The notes below the pieces were generated by a model. The model was not told the DNA's origin. It saw nothing but the letters and a program-made list of their open reading frames with translations, and searched no databases. From JAEUTH01 sp039931675 (lineage in GTDB: Bacteria; Bacteroidota; Bacteroidia; AKYH767-A; OLB10): a stretch of DNA of 64,000 nucleotides. The first letter of the stretch is position 1; every line of letters starts with the position of its first letter. Below are positions 26,569-35,237 of the stretch, piece by piece. The translations under genes and the position numbers were made by a program. The stretch covers positions 14,841 to 78,840 of the forward strand of contig JBDTRM010000046.1 in assembly GCA_039931675.1 (NCBI GenBank), read 5' to 3'.

Positions 26569-27204
26569 TTATCTTTTTATTGCGCGTTCGTTATTTAATT
26601 CGATTCGTAAATATCTTAATGTTTTATCCGTTGAACATTCATAGTCGTAACCGAATATTGTCACTTGATTGTCCACGGTATTAACGCTGTCTATTGAATA
26701 GTTGTCTGGAATAAATTCTTCGTTTGTAATTATATATCCTTTGTCTGTGTCTATTATTATTGCTTTATGTGGTTGCCAGCAGTGTCCATTTGCATACGGT
26801 GGAGTGAGCCAATAGGTAATTACTGCGTCTGCATATTTATTATTGTTGAAGTCTGCAGTGAAAATTGTATCGTAGGCAACGCTTAGTTTATTGTTGTCTG
26901 CTTCGGTCATTTTACCAAGGTCAGGTAAGTTGTCCGAATTATAACAGCCCTTCTTTTTAAAATGTTCATATAAGATTTTCTTAGCCAAACCATGAGTCAA
27001 GTTCAAACCATTATATTTTGAAACATTAAATTTCGAAACAGTAATTGTCGTGTCCAACTTTTGATATGTCATTGCAGCCAAATCATTATTGTTAGATGCT
27101 TTTGCATCGGCTAAATTGTCTTTGTTAGCTTGTTTAATTCTATTGTTACAAGAAGCAAGAAGCAAAAAGGTCAAGATTAAAGTATTTAATATCTGTCTTT
27201 TCAT
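26569..27204 (-). CDS. Lipoprotein, hypothetical, 211 aa
   Basis: Starts MKRQILNTLILTFLLLASC, a lipoprotein signal with the Cys at residue 19. A loop TADFNNNKYADAVITYW resembles the Asp/Asn-rich calcium loops of FG-GAP-like repeats, as in the partial gene at the window start. The mature part also has HCWQPHKAIIIDTDKGY. The stop of the upstream gene is 19 bases away, so the two lipoprotein genes are probably co-transcribed. Confidence 0.72.
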   Translation of the reverse strand: MKRQILNTLILTFLLLASCNNRIKQANKDNLADAKASNNNDLAAMTYQKLDTTITVSKFNVSKYNGLNLTHGLAKKILYEHFKKKGCYNSDNLPDLGKMTEADNNKLSVAYDTIFTADFNNNKYADAVITYWLTPPYANGHCWQPHKAIIIDTDKGYIITNEEFIPDNYSIDSVNTVDNQVTIFGYDYECSTDKTLRYLRIELNNERAIKR

Positions 27205-27223
27205 AATGACGTACAACATTTTA

Positions 27224-27715
27224 TTACCTGCCGTTTTTCATTTCTTTTCTCCAGGTTTCCAGGTTAATTATTGTATCATTTACGGTGTCGTAATATTTTA
27301 TTTCAAAATTATCAGGATAAACAAAAAAGTTAAAGTGCGAAACAAAGTTTGTTCCGTTGTCCTCTCCGGCTTTCACCCAATAATATTTTTCGCCTGTTTC
27401 ATTTGGTGTCTGGTAAATCCAAACTCTTAAATGTCGCGCTCCTTTCGTATGCCTTTCAATATAATTTGCTCGTTCTTTTACTTCGGGGAGAGCCAAGATA
27501 ATTTCATATATTTTTTTCTCGTTTTTATCAGATTCAATTATTGAATCTGTTTTCAGGGTATCGCTTAGATTTATATTTTTATTTATTCCACTGTAGGTCT
27601 TTGATAATACCTGTGTTGAATCACGTTTGGCTTCACTCACTTGTTGAATGTCTGATTTTTTATTTTGTCCGCATGAAATAAACAATATTGAAAAAATGAT
27701 AGACAAGAATCTCAT
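27224..27715 (-). CDS. Lipoprotein, hypothetical, 163 aa
   Basis: Starts MRFLSIIFSILFISC with a lipobox Cys at 15. After a Ser/Asp-rich linker comes a compact domain (YEIILALPEVKERANYIERH, KYYWVKAGEDNGTNFVSHFN) seen in several small Bacteroidota lipoproteins, not named here. The frame extends to 27817 inside the next gene's end, but only the ATG at 27715 gives a proper lipobox. It is followed closely by another lipoprotein gene. Confidence 0.72.
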   Translation of the reverse strand: MRFLSIIFSILFISCGQNKKSDIQQVSEAKRDSTQVLSKTYSGINKNINLSDTLKTDSIIESDKNEKKIYEIILALPEVKERANYIERHTKGARHLRVWIYQTPNETGEKYYWVKAGEDNGTNFVSHFNFFVYPDNFEIKYYDTVNDTIINLETWRKEMKNGR

Positions 27716-27779
27716 TCGTTCAATACTCAGAACAATTCTTTTAAAAAGTTTGTTTATCTGCATGTTATGCCGTTTTTTT

Positions 27780-28292
27780 TTATTCTTTGTCCAATGTAGC
27801 AAGAAATTGTTTTGCATCTCGAATCAGTTTGTCTTTATACAGGTCAACCTTTTTTAATTTCTCTTTCAGCATTCTGCTGTCCCATTGATGATATTCTGAA
27901 GGTATTGGTAAATCATCCAATTCACTTTCGTAACCGATACCAAGTTTAACCGGAATAAAACTTTCTCCAGTATCAAAATAAAGTTCGCGAAGTTTACGTG
28001 TTGCTTCAACTAAATCAATTTTTTGTTCGATAATGTCTGTCAGGAGTTTTTTTGCTCTCCAAATATTAAACTCATCATTGTCAATGTATGGTTTTATTTT
28101 CTCTTTAATTTTTGAAAAACTGCCCCTTTGATTGTAGTCAAAAGAGATTAGGTCAAAATGTAGTTCGGCTTGTAAATCTGTTTCAAGAATATCTGAGTAT
28201 TTATAAACCCATTGTTCAAAATCTTTGACAGATAAATCAAGGTTAAGGAGTTGAAAAAATATCTGCTTCGTTATGTGACTCAAGTTGCTCAT
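27780..28292 (-). CDS. Hypothetical protein, copy 2 of a recent duplication
   Basis: A 170-residue paralog of 23999-24511, starting MSNLSHITKQIFF. Residues about 8-126 are virtually identical at the DNA level; the ends differ (SRMLKEKLKKVDLYKDKLIR against the partner's KIVHD version). Two intact copies under separate Rpt-A repeats suggest that gene units in this region duplicate or exchange by recombination. Function unknown; a small immunity-like protein is a guess from the helical layout. Confidence 0.78.
   Translation of the reverse strand: MSNLSHITKQIFFQLLNLDLSVKDFEQWVYKYSDILETDLQAELHFDLISFDYNQRGSFSKIKEKIKPYIDNDEFNIWRAKKLLTDIIEQKIDLVEATRKLRELYFDTGESFIPVKLGIGYESELDDLPIPSEYHQWDSRMLKEKLKKVDLYKDKLIRDAKQFLATLDKE
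27916..28271 (-). repeat. Duplicated 356-base block (partner 24135-24490)
   Basis: Second copy of the near-identical block inside the paired 170-residue genes. The two blocks are in direct orientation about 3.8 kb apart, so recombination between them would delete the four genes in between. Confidence 0.85.
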
Positions 28293-28320
28293 TTAAATTG
28301 CATCTGCAATATTTTACTTC

Positions 28321-28361
28321 CATTTTAAAAATATTTGGTTTGTGAAAAGTAGGGAATAAAT
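28321..28361 (-). repeat. Rpt-A copy 8
   Basis: Well conserved (ATTTATTCCCTACTTTTCAC then AAACCAAATATTTTTAAAAT). The stop codon of the upstream gene (28361-28363) overlaps its first base, so there is no spacer between gene and repeat. The next gene starts 29 bases beyond it. Confidence 0.88.
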
Positions 28362-28783
28362 TAACCAGAATTTCGAATCACATCTGCTAAATGAGATATA
28401 TCTGCAATGGCATCGTCAATAATTTTCTTATATACTTCTTCTGTTAATTCTTTAATGTAATATTTCTCATTGTAAAAATTACTATCCAAAATATACATTT
28501 CAAAAAGTGTTGGAATAATGATATAATTTTTTGTGGCTTCTTTTGTGACCATATCCCATTTTAAATTTCCTCTAAATGTCTTGATATTTCCTCTTAATTT
28601 ATAATAAATAGGATTTCCCTTTTCAATGTTCTTAAATCTAAATCTAAGACATGGTGGACGAGCATACACATCATTAACTGCAAACATGGAAACCTTAGCT
28701 GTTTCAACTTCCTGTACGCTTTGCAAAGCTTCAAAGATTTCAGAATTAACTTTATCACTTACCAATTTCATTTGCAATTCCAT
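28361..28783 (-). CDS. Hypothetical protein, 140 aa
   Basis: A soluble protein beginning MELQMKLVSDKVNSEIFEAL with no signal peptide. It has a beta-strand core (PPCLRFRFKNIEKGNPIYYK) and a helical C-terminus (EVYKKIIDDAIADISHLADV). Both ends touch Rpt-A copies: its ATG is at the end of copy 9 and its stop codon overlaps copy 8, making a tightly bounded 0.46-kb repeat-to-repeat unit. No family is recognised. Confidence 0.7.
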   Translation of the reverse strand: MELQMKLVSDKVNSEIFEALQSVQEVETAKVSMFAVNDVYARPPCLRFRFKNIEKGNPIYYKLRGNIKTFRGNLKWDMVTKEATKNYIIIPTLFEMYILDSNFYNEKYYIKELTEEVYKKIIDDAIADISHLADVIRNSG

Positions 28784-28828
28784 TTTCGTTTTTAAAATAT
28801 TTGGTTTGCGAAAACCAAGGTAATAAAC
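28781..28828 (-). repeat. Rpt-A copy 9
   Basis: Reads TTTATTACCTTGGTTTTCGC then AAACCAAATATTTTAAAAAC, so the central block is intact and the outer block is changed. The usual ATG has become ACG, and the gene instead starts at the next ATG, a few bases downstream. Confidence 0.75.
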
Positions 28829-28846
28829 GACTTACTGAAATCCCTA

Positions 28847-30928
28847 TTATTTTGAATGACTATTATAATCATCTATGTAACAGAATATGTCGTAAATCTC
28901 TCCATCACTTAAATTTTGTGCCGGCTGCTGCATCTTATTAAATTCTTCAAAAATTCTAACAGCATCTTTATCCCCGCTTTTAATTAATGCCGAAGAATTT
29001 CTTGTCCATTTTATAATCCAATCCATAGAATATTTTTTAGTTGCGTCAGCCAGGCCTGGCCCTATTACTTGTTCTTTACCCTGACTGTGGCAAGACCGGC
29101 AATTGGAGTTGAAAAGATTTCTTGCTGGCAAAAGATCGTTGCGACATGGATTGGCAATGTGCCAAAGACGAGCTAAGAATTTTATTTCTTCTCCATATTC
29201 CTTTAGCCATTGTTCTTCTTTATAAAACTTATCCATGAACTCAAGGTCTTTGCTTATCTTATTTTCCTTCGCATATTTTTCATAAGGCGTTATTGCTTCT
29301 TTTACTTTGTCTAAGGTTGATGTTGATAAAGACAAAGTAAATCTTGGTTCTGAACCTGTTATAAATTCTTTAACGGCTAATGAAGGCGTTTCTCCTTTAT
29401 AACCAATGGCAATGGCAACTGCAGGTTTTTGCTTAGGCATCAGCATTTCTTTATCCTCATCATTGCCTGCATAAAATTCCAGGTTGTCGCTGGTGTTGAG
29501 CCTGTATAAACTTTTAATTGAAGTGTAAACAACATAAGTATAAACCCTGTCAAACTGTTTTCCATTTTCAACTGTGATTTCAAGAGGTTGCTTGCTCCAA
29601 ACTTTAGGAAGTGTTCCGTTGTCAATGTTTATCCAGCCTGTTTCGGTCCATTCAAAACTGTAAGCTTCCATCCTGTATTTTTCTCTTTTCCAAAGAAGCT
29701 TTTTATAATCATCAGCAACCTTGTCAAATGCTTCGTTTTTTTTATTCAATGCTTTCCTTACCTTATCACTGTTTTTTTCTAACTCTGCTTTTACTTTTGA
29801 AAGTTGTTTTTCATAATATCCTTTCAGCAATGCTGAATATTTATTCGCTTCTTTAACATTGGTCAGTCGTTGCTGAGAGAATTGGTAAAAGTCATCAGCG
29901 CATTTGTCTCCATGCATCAGCTTTGCAGCCATGCTGTCGAGCTCATATAAATTTTTATTAAGATTGTTGATGTAAGTTTCAAGTACTGCTTTGTTGCATG
30001 TTTTAAAAATCACTTTTAACCGCGCCTCAAACTCTCTTGTTGCAATAAGTGTGTTTTGATATTTTTCTGATTTGATAACTTTAATTACCGCAGGGTCAAT
30101 TCCATGTGGGTCAATTGAACCGGTAGTATCACATATCGCAGTATCTGATTTTATAACTACAAAAGATTCTTTCGTGTATTTTCCGTTCACAATCTTTTTG
30201 TTCTTGTTATAATATGGTTCGTTATAGTTGGTAGCTTGTTGTTGCTTTGCTTGTATTTGTGACACTGCAAGGCTATAATATAAACTGTCTGTTAACTCCT
30301 CTGTTGCAATCTTATGATTTTTAAAAGGCATTCCCTTGTCAACTTCATTCTGAAAACCTTCAGGAAGAAAGTCAAGCAAATTAATATCAACCGGAACAAG
30401 AAAATTATCTAACTCCTTTGGTTCCATCCAATTCATATTTCCTTTTTCATCTCTTACGCCTTTGTAAGCCATCATCCCCGGCTTTTTCTCATTTGTCGGA
30501 ATTTCAATGTGTATTGGAATGTCTTTGTTGATTGACAGTTGCGCTCCGTTTGCAGTGGCATTAAAATAAATCATTCCATCAGTTTCAAGCTGCTTTCCAT
30601 TTGATGTAGTTGTAAGATTTGATAAAATCATTTGGTCAAGCGTAAGCGCTTCCGATAATTCTACTTTCACATTCTCTTCCACAATTTCTCCTTTTGAATT
30701 TTTGAAACAGCCTTTCGGAAAAACTAAAACAGTTCCATTGTTTCCTTCAACTACATTGTCTTTTTTCGCGTCAATATCAAAAGACTCGCTCGGAACAATC
30801 GTGTTTTTGAAAGGGTCGTTAGGTTGAAGCTTAACGGTATCAGTCAAACTTGTTTTGTTGTTATTGCAATTTGTAAGTATTAGCATTAAAAATATTGTTA
30901 AAATCGCATGTGTGATTTGTTTTGTCAT
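28847..30928 (-). CDS. Cytochrome c domain lipoprotein, 693 aa
   Basis: Lipoprotein signal (MTKQITHAILTIFLMLILTNC). The N-terminal third contains a beta domain resembling ZU5/carboxypeptidase-regulatory modules (TVLVFPKGCFKNSKGEIVEE). A long Lys/Glu-rich helical middle follows, and the C-terminus has a class I cytochrome c with haem motif CRSCH and a possible axial Met in FNKMQQPAQNLSDGEIYDIF. Cytochrome maturation is required, so it should act in the periplasm or at the outer membrane in electron transfer. The fusion of beta domain and cytochrome in one lipoprotein is unusual. The start lies about 60 bases from Rpt-A copy 10. Confidence 0.85.
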   Translation of the reverse strand: MTKQITHAILTIFLMLILTNCNNNKTSLTDTVKLQPNDPFKNTIVPSESFDIDAKKDNVVEGNNGTVLVFPKGCFKNSKGEIVEENVKVELSEALTLDQMILSNLTTTSNGKQLETDGMIYFNATANGAQLSINKDIPIHIEIPTNEKKPGMMAYKGVRDEKGNMNWMEPKELDNFLVPVDINLLDFLPEGFQNEVDKGMPFKNHKIATEELTDSLYYSLAVSQIQAKQQQATNYNEPYYNKNKKIVNGKYTKESFVVIKSDTAICDTTGSIDPHGIDPAVIKVIKSEKYQNTLIATREFEARLKVIFKTCNKAVLETYINNLNKNLYELDSMAAKLMHGDKCADDFYQFSQQRLTNVKEANKYSALLKGYYEKQLSKVKAELEKNSDKVRKALNKKNEAFDKVADDYKKLLWKREKYRMEAYSFEWTETGWINIDNGTLPKVWSKQPLEITVENGKQFDRVYTYVVYTSIKSLYRLNTSDNLEFYAGNDEDKEMLMPKQKPAVAIAIGYKGETPSLAVKEFITGSEPRFTLSLSTSTLDKVKEAITPYEKYAKENKISKDLEFMDKFYKEEQWLKEYGEEIKFLARLWHIANPCRNDLLPARNLFNSNCRSCHSQGKEQVIGPGLADATKKYSMDWIIKWTRNSSALIKSGDKDAVRIFEEFNKMQQPAQNLSDGEIYDIFCYIDDYNSHSK

Positions 30929-30989
30929 GATGTTGTTTTAAAGTGTTTGATTCATACTAAAACGATTCCCTGATTGCAATATCATATTT

Positions 30990-31020
30990 CATTTTAAAAA
31001 TATTTGGTTTGTGAAAAGTA
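30990..31020 (-). repeat. Rpt-A copy 10
   Basis: Core conserved (TACTTTTCACAAACCAAAT then ATTTTTAAAATGAAATATG); the ATTTATTCCC end is lost. The repeat's ATG opens an eleven-codon frame (MKYDIAIRESF), and the cytochrome gene starts further on. Confidence 0.8.
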
Positions 31021-31067
31021 AAACTATGAATAAGAAGATGAATAAATTATTTACACTTCAATACATA

Positions 31068-32534
31068 TTATTTACATTTTAAAGCGGCCTTCCATTTTCT
31101 TATATCATTTTTATAATCATCAAGCGAAAGATATGTCATACCTGCTGTTCCCAGGTTAACGCTGGATGGAATTTTTGTAATCCTACACATATCCGTTACA
31201 ATTGAGTCTATAAAAAAACCATAATCTTTATGGTTCGCAAGTATGTCAAGTTTTTCGCAGGGTGACATATTTTTGTATTTGTTCCATGATACATTTTCTC
31301 TATCAAAAAACATGTTATTAGTTTTATCAATAACATATTGATAACTGTTATAACCCGTTTCCAGGTTAAAGTAAAGAAATCCATATTTCTTTGAAAAAAG
31401 AAACTCAGAAATATAATATGACCCGTGACTTAACTCACCATAATCTGAGAAACTTACAAAATTGATATAATCATCCAAAAATTTCTCTTTCAATACATAA
31501 GATACCATTATGCCGAATGGGTTATTTTTATAAAACAAACTATTCATTTTAATAGTGGGACCGATATCATTCACTAAATAATATTGATACTTTTTTTTAA
31601 ACATAAGAGACTCATAAATCACTGCGTTCCTTTTAACAATTAAAAAGTCGTCAGGTTGCGAAAAATATGAATGATCGTTTATTAAAACCTTGCACCTGAA
31701 TCGCCCTGTTTCAAATTTATTTTCCTTTGATAAAATAATTTTCAAAGGAACATTTTGCCCGTCTTCATAGTATTTAGAAATTAATCTATAGTTGGTGGTA
31801 TCACTCATTAGACACAAATCATTCTTTAATTTTGTTTCAGGCTCTTTGAGTAAAATCAAATGATTTAATGTGTCAATAACCTGGGATATTGGCAATTCAG
31901 TATTTGCCCGTTTTGTTGGGTTTTTATAAGAAGTACTATAAGTCAAATCAGGGTTTTTAAAATATTTTCTCTTTTTTAATTCCTCCAACAGCCATTTATT
32001 TAGAATGGTTGAATGTGATTTTAATGTATCAATTATTGATGGCAGATGTTTTTCAATTGCTTTTTGCTCGTCCTCATATAGGTAAGTAATTTTATCACAG
32101 GCATAAACATGTACTTCAAAAATCCGATTTTTACTTTTAATAAATAAAACAGAAAATGGCAGCCAACTGCCACCCATATCGTATGAACATTCAATACAAT
32201 GTTGACCATTTGAATGAACAAAACGAGGATTAAACACTAAAGTATCTGAGGCTGGGTTAAGGTAGCGTAACATATTATTACTCTCCCAATAAGCGGTGTC
32301 ATGTTGATTAATCGTATCAAAAGATAAATCCATTGAAGGAACATAGACATTTACCTGGCTTCTGTTTTCTAAAGCTTTACAGTATGAATTATAATGCAAA
32401 AGGTAGAGTTGCCACTTGATTTCATTTTTATAGGGAAGCAAGGTATCTACCGGAATATTCGGTCTATCATTTTTGGTTAATGGCGCATTGCATGAAAACA
32501 GCAATACAATGACAACTACAATTCCATATTTCAT
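31068..32534 (-). CDS. Large lipoprotein, hypothetical, 488 aa
   Basis: Starts MKYGIVVVIVLLFSC with the lipobox Cys at 15. The ATG is the one at the end of Rpt-A copy 11, and MKYGI is encoded by the repeat itself. The mature protein is a long, mixed alpha/beta sequence without recognised motifs; stretches such as PADTLVF-like and CIECSYDMGGSWLPFSVLFI suggest a globular domain with several Cys. It is one of the largest genes in the repeat array. No function is assigned. Confidence 0.75.
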   Translation of the reverse strand: MKYGIVVVIVLLFSCNAPLTKNDRPNIPVDTLLPYKNEIKWQLYLLHYNSYCKALENRSQVNVYVPSMDLSFDTINQHDTAYWESNNMLRYLNPASDTLVFNPRFVHSNGQHCIECSYDMGGSWLPFSVLFIKSKNRIFEVHVYACDKITYLYEDEQKAIEKHLPSIIDTLKSHSTILNKWLLEELKKRKYFKNPDLTYSTSYKNPTKRANTELPISQVIDTLNHLILLKEPETKLKNDLCLMSDTTNYRLISKYYEDGQNVPLKIILSKENKFETGRFRCKVLINDHSYFSQPDDFLIVKRNAVIYESLMFKKKYQYYLVNDIGPTIKMNSLFYKNNPFGIMVSYVLKEKFLDDYINFVSFSDYGELSHGSYYISEFLFSKKYGFLYFNLETGYNSYQYVIDKTNNMFFDRENVSWNKYKNMSPCEKLDILANHKDYGFFIDSIVTDMCRITKIPSSVNLGTAGMTYLSLDDYKNDIRKWKAALKCK

Positions 32535-32572
32535 TTTTAAAATATTTGGTTTGCGAAAAGTAGGTAATAAAT
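32519..32572 (-). repeat. Rpt-A copy 11 (extended, gene start inside)
   Basis: Nearly full consensus: TTTATTACCTACTTTTCGC, then AAACCAAATATTTTAAAAAT, then GAAATATGGAATTG. The ATG is the start of the gene 31068-32534. This is the clearest example of the repeat providing a start codon and the first residues. Confidence 0.88.
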
Positions 32573-32638
32573 AATCTGCAATATTGCGCTATAATTTAAA
32601 GTGAGCTATTATTCGGTTATCTATTCAAAAAGTCGAAT

Positions 32639-32806
32639 ATGAAAAAAAAGGATTTGATAATTTATGTACCCATTTTTATAATTTTTTTACTTGAAATTTT
32701 TTGGAAAGATGGAATGGTTACAATATTTGGACATTTTGGATTAGTTATTTTGTACAGTGTCTCTGCATTGATCCTCATGATTAAAGTGATTTTTTTTAGA
32801 AAATAA
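32639..32806 (+). CDS. Small membrane protein, 55 aa
   Basis: A short plus-strand frame starting MKKKDLIIYVPIFIIFLLEI with two hydrophobic segments and ending IKVIFFRK. It is separated from the next plus-strand gene by one base, which supports expression as a pair. It lies between the divergently oriented lipoprotein gene and the next minus-strand gene, and is among the few plus-strand genes in the repeat region. Function unknown. Confidence 0.6.
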   Translation: MKKKDLIIYVPIFIIFLLEIFWKDGMVTIFGHFGLVILYSVSALILMIKVIFFRK

Positions 32807-32807
32807 A

Positions 32808-33029
32808 ATGAGAACATTCGAACGCATAATTTTTACTTATTGTTATAAAATAACCAAAGTTTTTTTTATATGTATGCTTTTTATAATTAGCGTTATCGAC
32901 TTATGGCCATTTAATTTAGAAAAAATGCCTCCGATCATAGCTTACCTTTTTTGGCTTTCATTAGGATTAGTGTTAGGTTGCTATTGGGCAATAGAATCTG
33001 TCAAATATTTAAATAAATATAAGGACTAA
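32808..33029 (+). CDS. Small membrane protein, 73 aa
   Basis: Two membrane helices (VFFICMLFIISVIDLWPF and IIAYLFWLSLGLVLGCYWA) and short charged ends. It begins one base after the stop of the 55-residue gene, so the two form a two-gene unit transcribed against the direction of the surrounding array. No family is recognised. Confidence 0.65.
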   Translation: MRTFERIIFTYCYKITKVFFICMLFIISVIDLWPFNLEKMPPIIAYLFWLSLGLVLGCYWAIESVKYLNKYKD

Positions 33030-33059
33030 AACGCATTCCACAGCCAGGATACTGAGGGG

Positions 33060-33728
33060 TTACCAATAGACATTGATCTCGAATGCATTTTCAAAAGTAT
33101 AATCTGTCTTTTGGATTTCTGTTATGAAATTACCTGTTAAAATGAATTTATTTTGGAAATTATAAATGCGGAAATTATTAAAATGATTATTTAATATTTT
33201 TAATTCATCCATATCTCTCGTTTCAAAAATCTTATTGTAAATAACTTTATTACCAGCTTTTGTTTGTATGATGAATTCTCCCTGGAAACTTTGCAATGTA
33301 TCCTTATCAACATTAACAGGTTTAGGATTCTCTTTAATATTCTTAAAAGAAAAAATCAGGTAATTCTTAAATCCCAAAGTTGGGGAAACAACCTCACTAA
33401 GATTAAATGCCTTCAAGAATGACTTGAATTCAACTGAATCAATTATATAGTCTCTGAAGTTACCATCGTATATTTTAAAATCATTGGTGGAATCAGCATT
33501 TAACTTAAAAAAATAATTATTAAACATATAAAACATTTGAGTTTTATTATTTACAAAATCATGTAGATAGTATAAATTTTGCTTTCTTATATCATTTAAG
33601 GGGTCATTAAGCTTATACAATCCCATGTTCCCCTCTGGTGTAAAGTACGCTACATTACCCTCAAAGGTTTCCTGACAACCATTAAAAATTAATATTGAAA
33701 AGAATATTGCGAAATAGTAGTGTTTCAT
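33060..33728 (-). CDS. Lipoprotein, hypothetical, 222 aa
   Basis: Starts MKHYYFAIFFSILIFNGC with the lipobox Cys at 18. It is rich in Phe, Tyr and Asn, with many short strands (FKIYDGNFRDYIIDSVEFKS, YNKIFETRDMDELKILNNHF). The frame extends to 33782 inside the neighbouring gene, but ATG 33728 begins a good signal. It starts 3 bases from the end of the next gene upstream, so the pair is surely co-transcribed. Confidence 0.72.
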   Translation of the reverse strand: MKHYYFAIFFSILIFNGCQETFEGNVAYFTPEGNMGLYKLNDPLNDIRKQNLYYLHDFVNNKTQMFYMFNNYFFKLNADSTNDFKIYDGNFRDYIIDSVEFKSFLKAFNLSEVVSPTLGFKNYLIFSFKNIKENPKPVNVDKDTLQSFQGEFIIQTKAGNKVIYNKIFETRDMDELKILNNHFNNFRIYNFQNKFILTGNFITEIQKTDYTFENAFEINVYW

Positions 33729-33730
33729 AA

Positions 33731-34048
33731 TCAGATAGTTTTTATATGAAAATGCAGGAGACACATTATTGTTAAAACGCAATTCATCACAAGAGTTAAG
33801 GCAAGTATTATTTTATAGAACAAAGATTCTGTAATCGAGGTCCTTTTTAAAAACATCTGATAAAAAAACCACATGACGAGGTAGAATATATTTAATCCAA
33901 CCAAGTAAATCAATGCATCAGGAATCAAGAAGAAAAAATAGATTGGTTTGCTTAAAAAATACATAACAACCAAACCAATAAAACCTGTTGATATGGCAAA
34001 AAGATTAAAAGATAATCTCTTGTTTCTTAAGTAATCAGTTATTCCCAT
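33731..34048 (-). CDS. Integral membrane protein, 105 aa
   Basis: Three membrane segments are visible (LFAISTGFIGLVVMYFLS, FFLIPDALIYLVGLNIFY, IILALTLVMNCVLTIMCL) with a short cytoplasmic N-terminus MGITDYLRNKR. The gene's ATG lies at the end of Rpt-A copy 12, and the gene runs directly into the lipoprotein gene with a 2-base gap. An envelope-protein pair is plausible; function unknown. Confidence 0.7.
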   Translation of the reverse strand: MGITDYLRNKRLSFNLFAISTGFIGLVVMYFLSKPIYFFFLIPDALIYLVGLNIFYLVMWFFYQMFLKRTSITESLFYKIILALTLVMNCVLTIMCLLHFHIKTI

Positions 34049-34052
34049 TATT

Positions 34053-34092
34053 CATTTCAAAAATATTTGGTTTGCTAAAAGTAGGAAATAAA
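34053..34092 (-). repeat. Rpt-A copy 12
   Basis: Reads TTTATTTCCTACTTTTAGC then AAACCAAATATTTTTGAAAT. The repeat's own ATG would start a short frame; the gene starts at the next ATG, a few bases later. Confidence 0.82.
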
Positions 34093-34150
34093 AATACTGA
34101 AGCGATAAGAGTTATAAATGTATTGTGATTGGCAGAATTAAATTTTAATA

Positions 34151-35122
34151 TCAGCGAACAACAAATGCAGGAACAACATTAAAATTTCCGTCTCTTTCAA
34201 AGTAATATAATGAATCATTTTCAAACTCTTTTACTTTCATAAAAAAATGTCCCGTCCAAAATTCTTTATCCAAAGGACTAAATTCAAAAGTAACTGTGCC
34301 GCTATAATTTTGGCCAAAAACAGTCTCTCTCATTTGAATAAAATACGTATTTCTTAACTGCGTTCTGCATTCATCAATTTTACTGTACTCTGCAGTTCCG
34401 GAAGTGTATTGCAGTGGAAACACATTAAGCAAGGTATCCGCAACTGTCCTATAGCCTATAAAACCTATCCCGAAATACTGATCGAATTTAGTTTGATAAA
34501 TAATTGTCACAAAACATTTTAAACACGAGGTGTCATAAATAATTGTGTCAACCTTGATATTTGCAATGCTATCAAGAAAGTCTTTAACAAATCTTCCGAA
34601 ATAATTTTCATTTGGGTTAAATTCATTTATTGGATAGTTTTTTCTTGTTAAGGTATCAAGGTAATTTTTAAACGCATGTTCAATTTCTGTTTTATCTTTT
34701 GAGTAAGAAAGACAAATTGTGTGTTTGTTACTCGAATTTCTTATGGCTTCTTCAACATCTTTTTCCGACTTCTCAATTATATCTCTATAAGACATATCAG
34801 GGAACCTGCTATGAAAAGGGAAGTTATTTATTCCGAAAGTGGTAAAAACAGTTATTGATAAAACAGAAACCAAAATTATAAATGGCCTTGAAATTTTTCG
34901 GAAAAGCATTATTAAAAGTTTTGTGGAACCGAATAAAATGAAAATCTCAATTATCCAAAAAGCCCAAAAGAACATTAGACCATCGTCCCTCGTGACAAAA
35001 ATTAAAAGAAAATAAATGATTGGGAAAAACGGAATATATATAAAGTATAGAATAGGAATTGTAAGGAGAACAGAATTCAAAAATGCTGTTAGTACAAGAA
35101 TAATATTACGCAGTCTGTTCAA
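34151..35122 (-). CDS. Membrane protein, hypothetical, 323 aa
   Basis: Three N-terminal hydrophobic segments within residues 1-105 (IILVLTAFLNSVLLTIPILY, FFPIIYFLLIFV, RPFIILVSVLSITVFTTFG) followed by a 200-residue soluble domain. The TTG start is exactly where Rpt-A copy 13 has its usual ATG (here AAATTG), so the repeat-supplied start has drifted from ATG to TTG. The soluble part has two Cys (SCLKCFVT) and no recognised family. Confidence 0.7.
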   Translation of the reverse strand: MNRLRNIILVLTAFLNSVLLTIPILYFIYIPFFPIIYFLLIFVTRDDGLMFFWAFWIIEIFILFGSTKLLIMLFRKISRPFIILVSVLSITVFTTFGINNFPFHSRFPDMSYRDIIEKSEKDVEEAIRNSSNKHTICLSYSKDKTEIEHAFKNYLDTLTRKNYPINEFNPNENYFGRFVKDFLDSIANIKVDTIIYDTSCLKCFVTIIYQTKFDQYFGIGFIGYRTVADTLLNVFPLQYTSGTAEYSKIDECRTQLRNTYFIQMRETVFGQNYSGTVTFEFSPLDKEFWTGHFFMKVKEFENDSLYYFERDGNFNVVPAFVVR

Positions 35123-35161
35123 TTTTTAAATATTTTGTTTTGCGAAAAGTAGGGAATAAAT
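35120..35161 (-). repeat. Rpt-A copy 13
   Basis: Well conserved in the outer half (ATTTATTCCCTACTTTTCGC) with a slightly altered inner half (AAAACAAAATATTTAAAAAT). Its terminal TTG overlaps the start codon of the 34151-35122 gene. Confidence 0.85.
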
Positions 35162-35237
35162 GGGTGATTAAAATATTGAGGAAGAAGGAAGCAATCAATA
35201 TTTCAGAGGCACTTTCTACTTGATAATATGATCAAAT

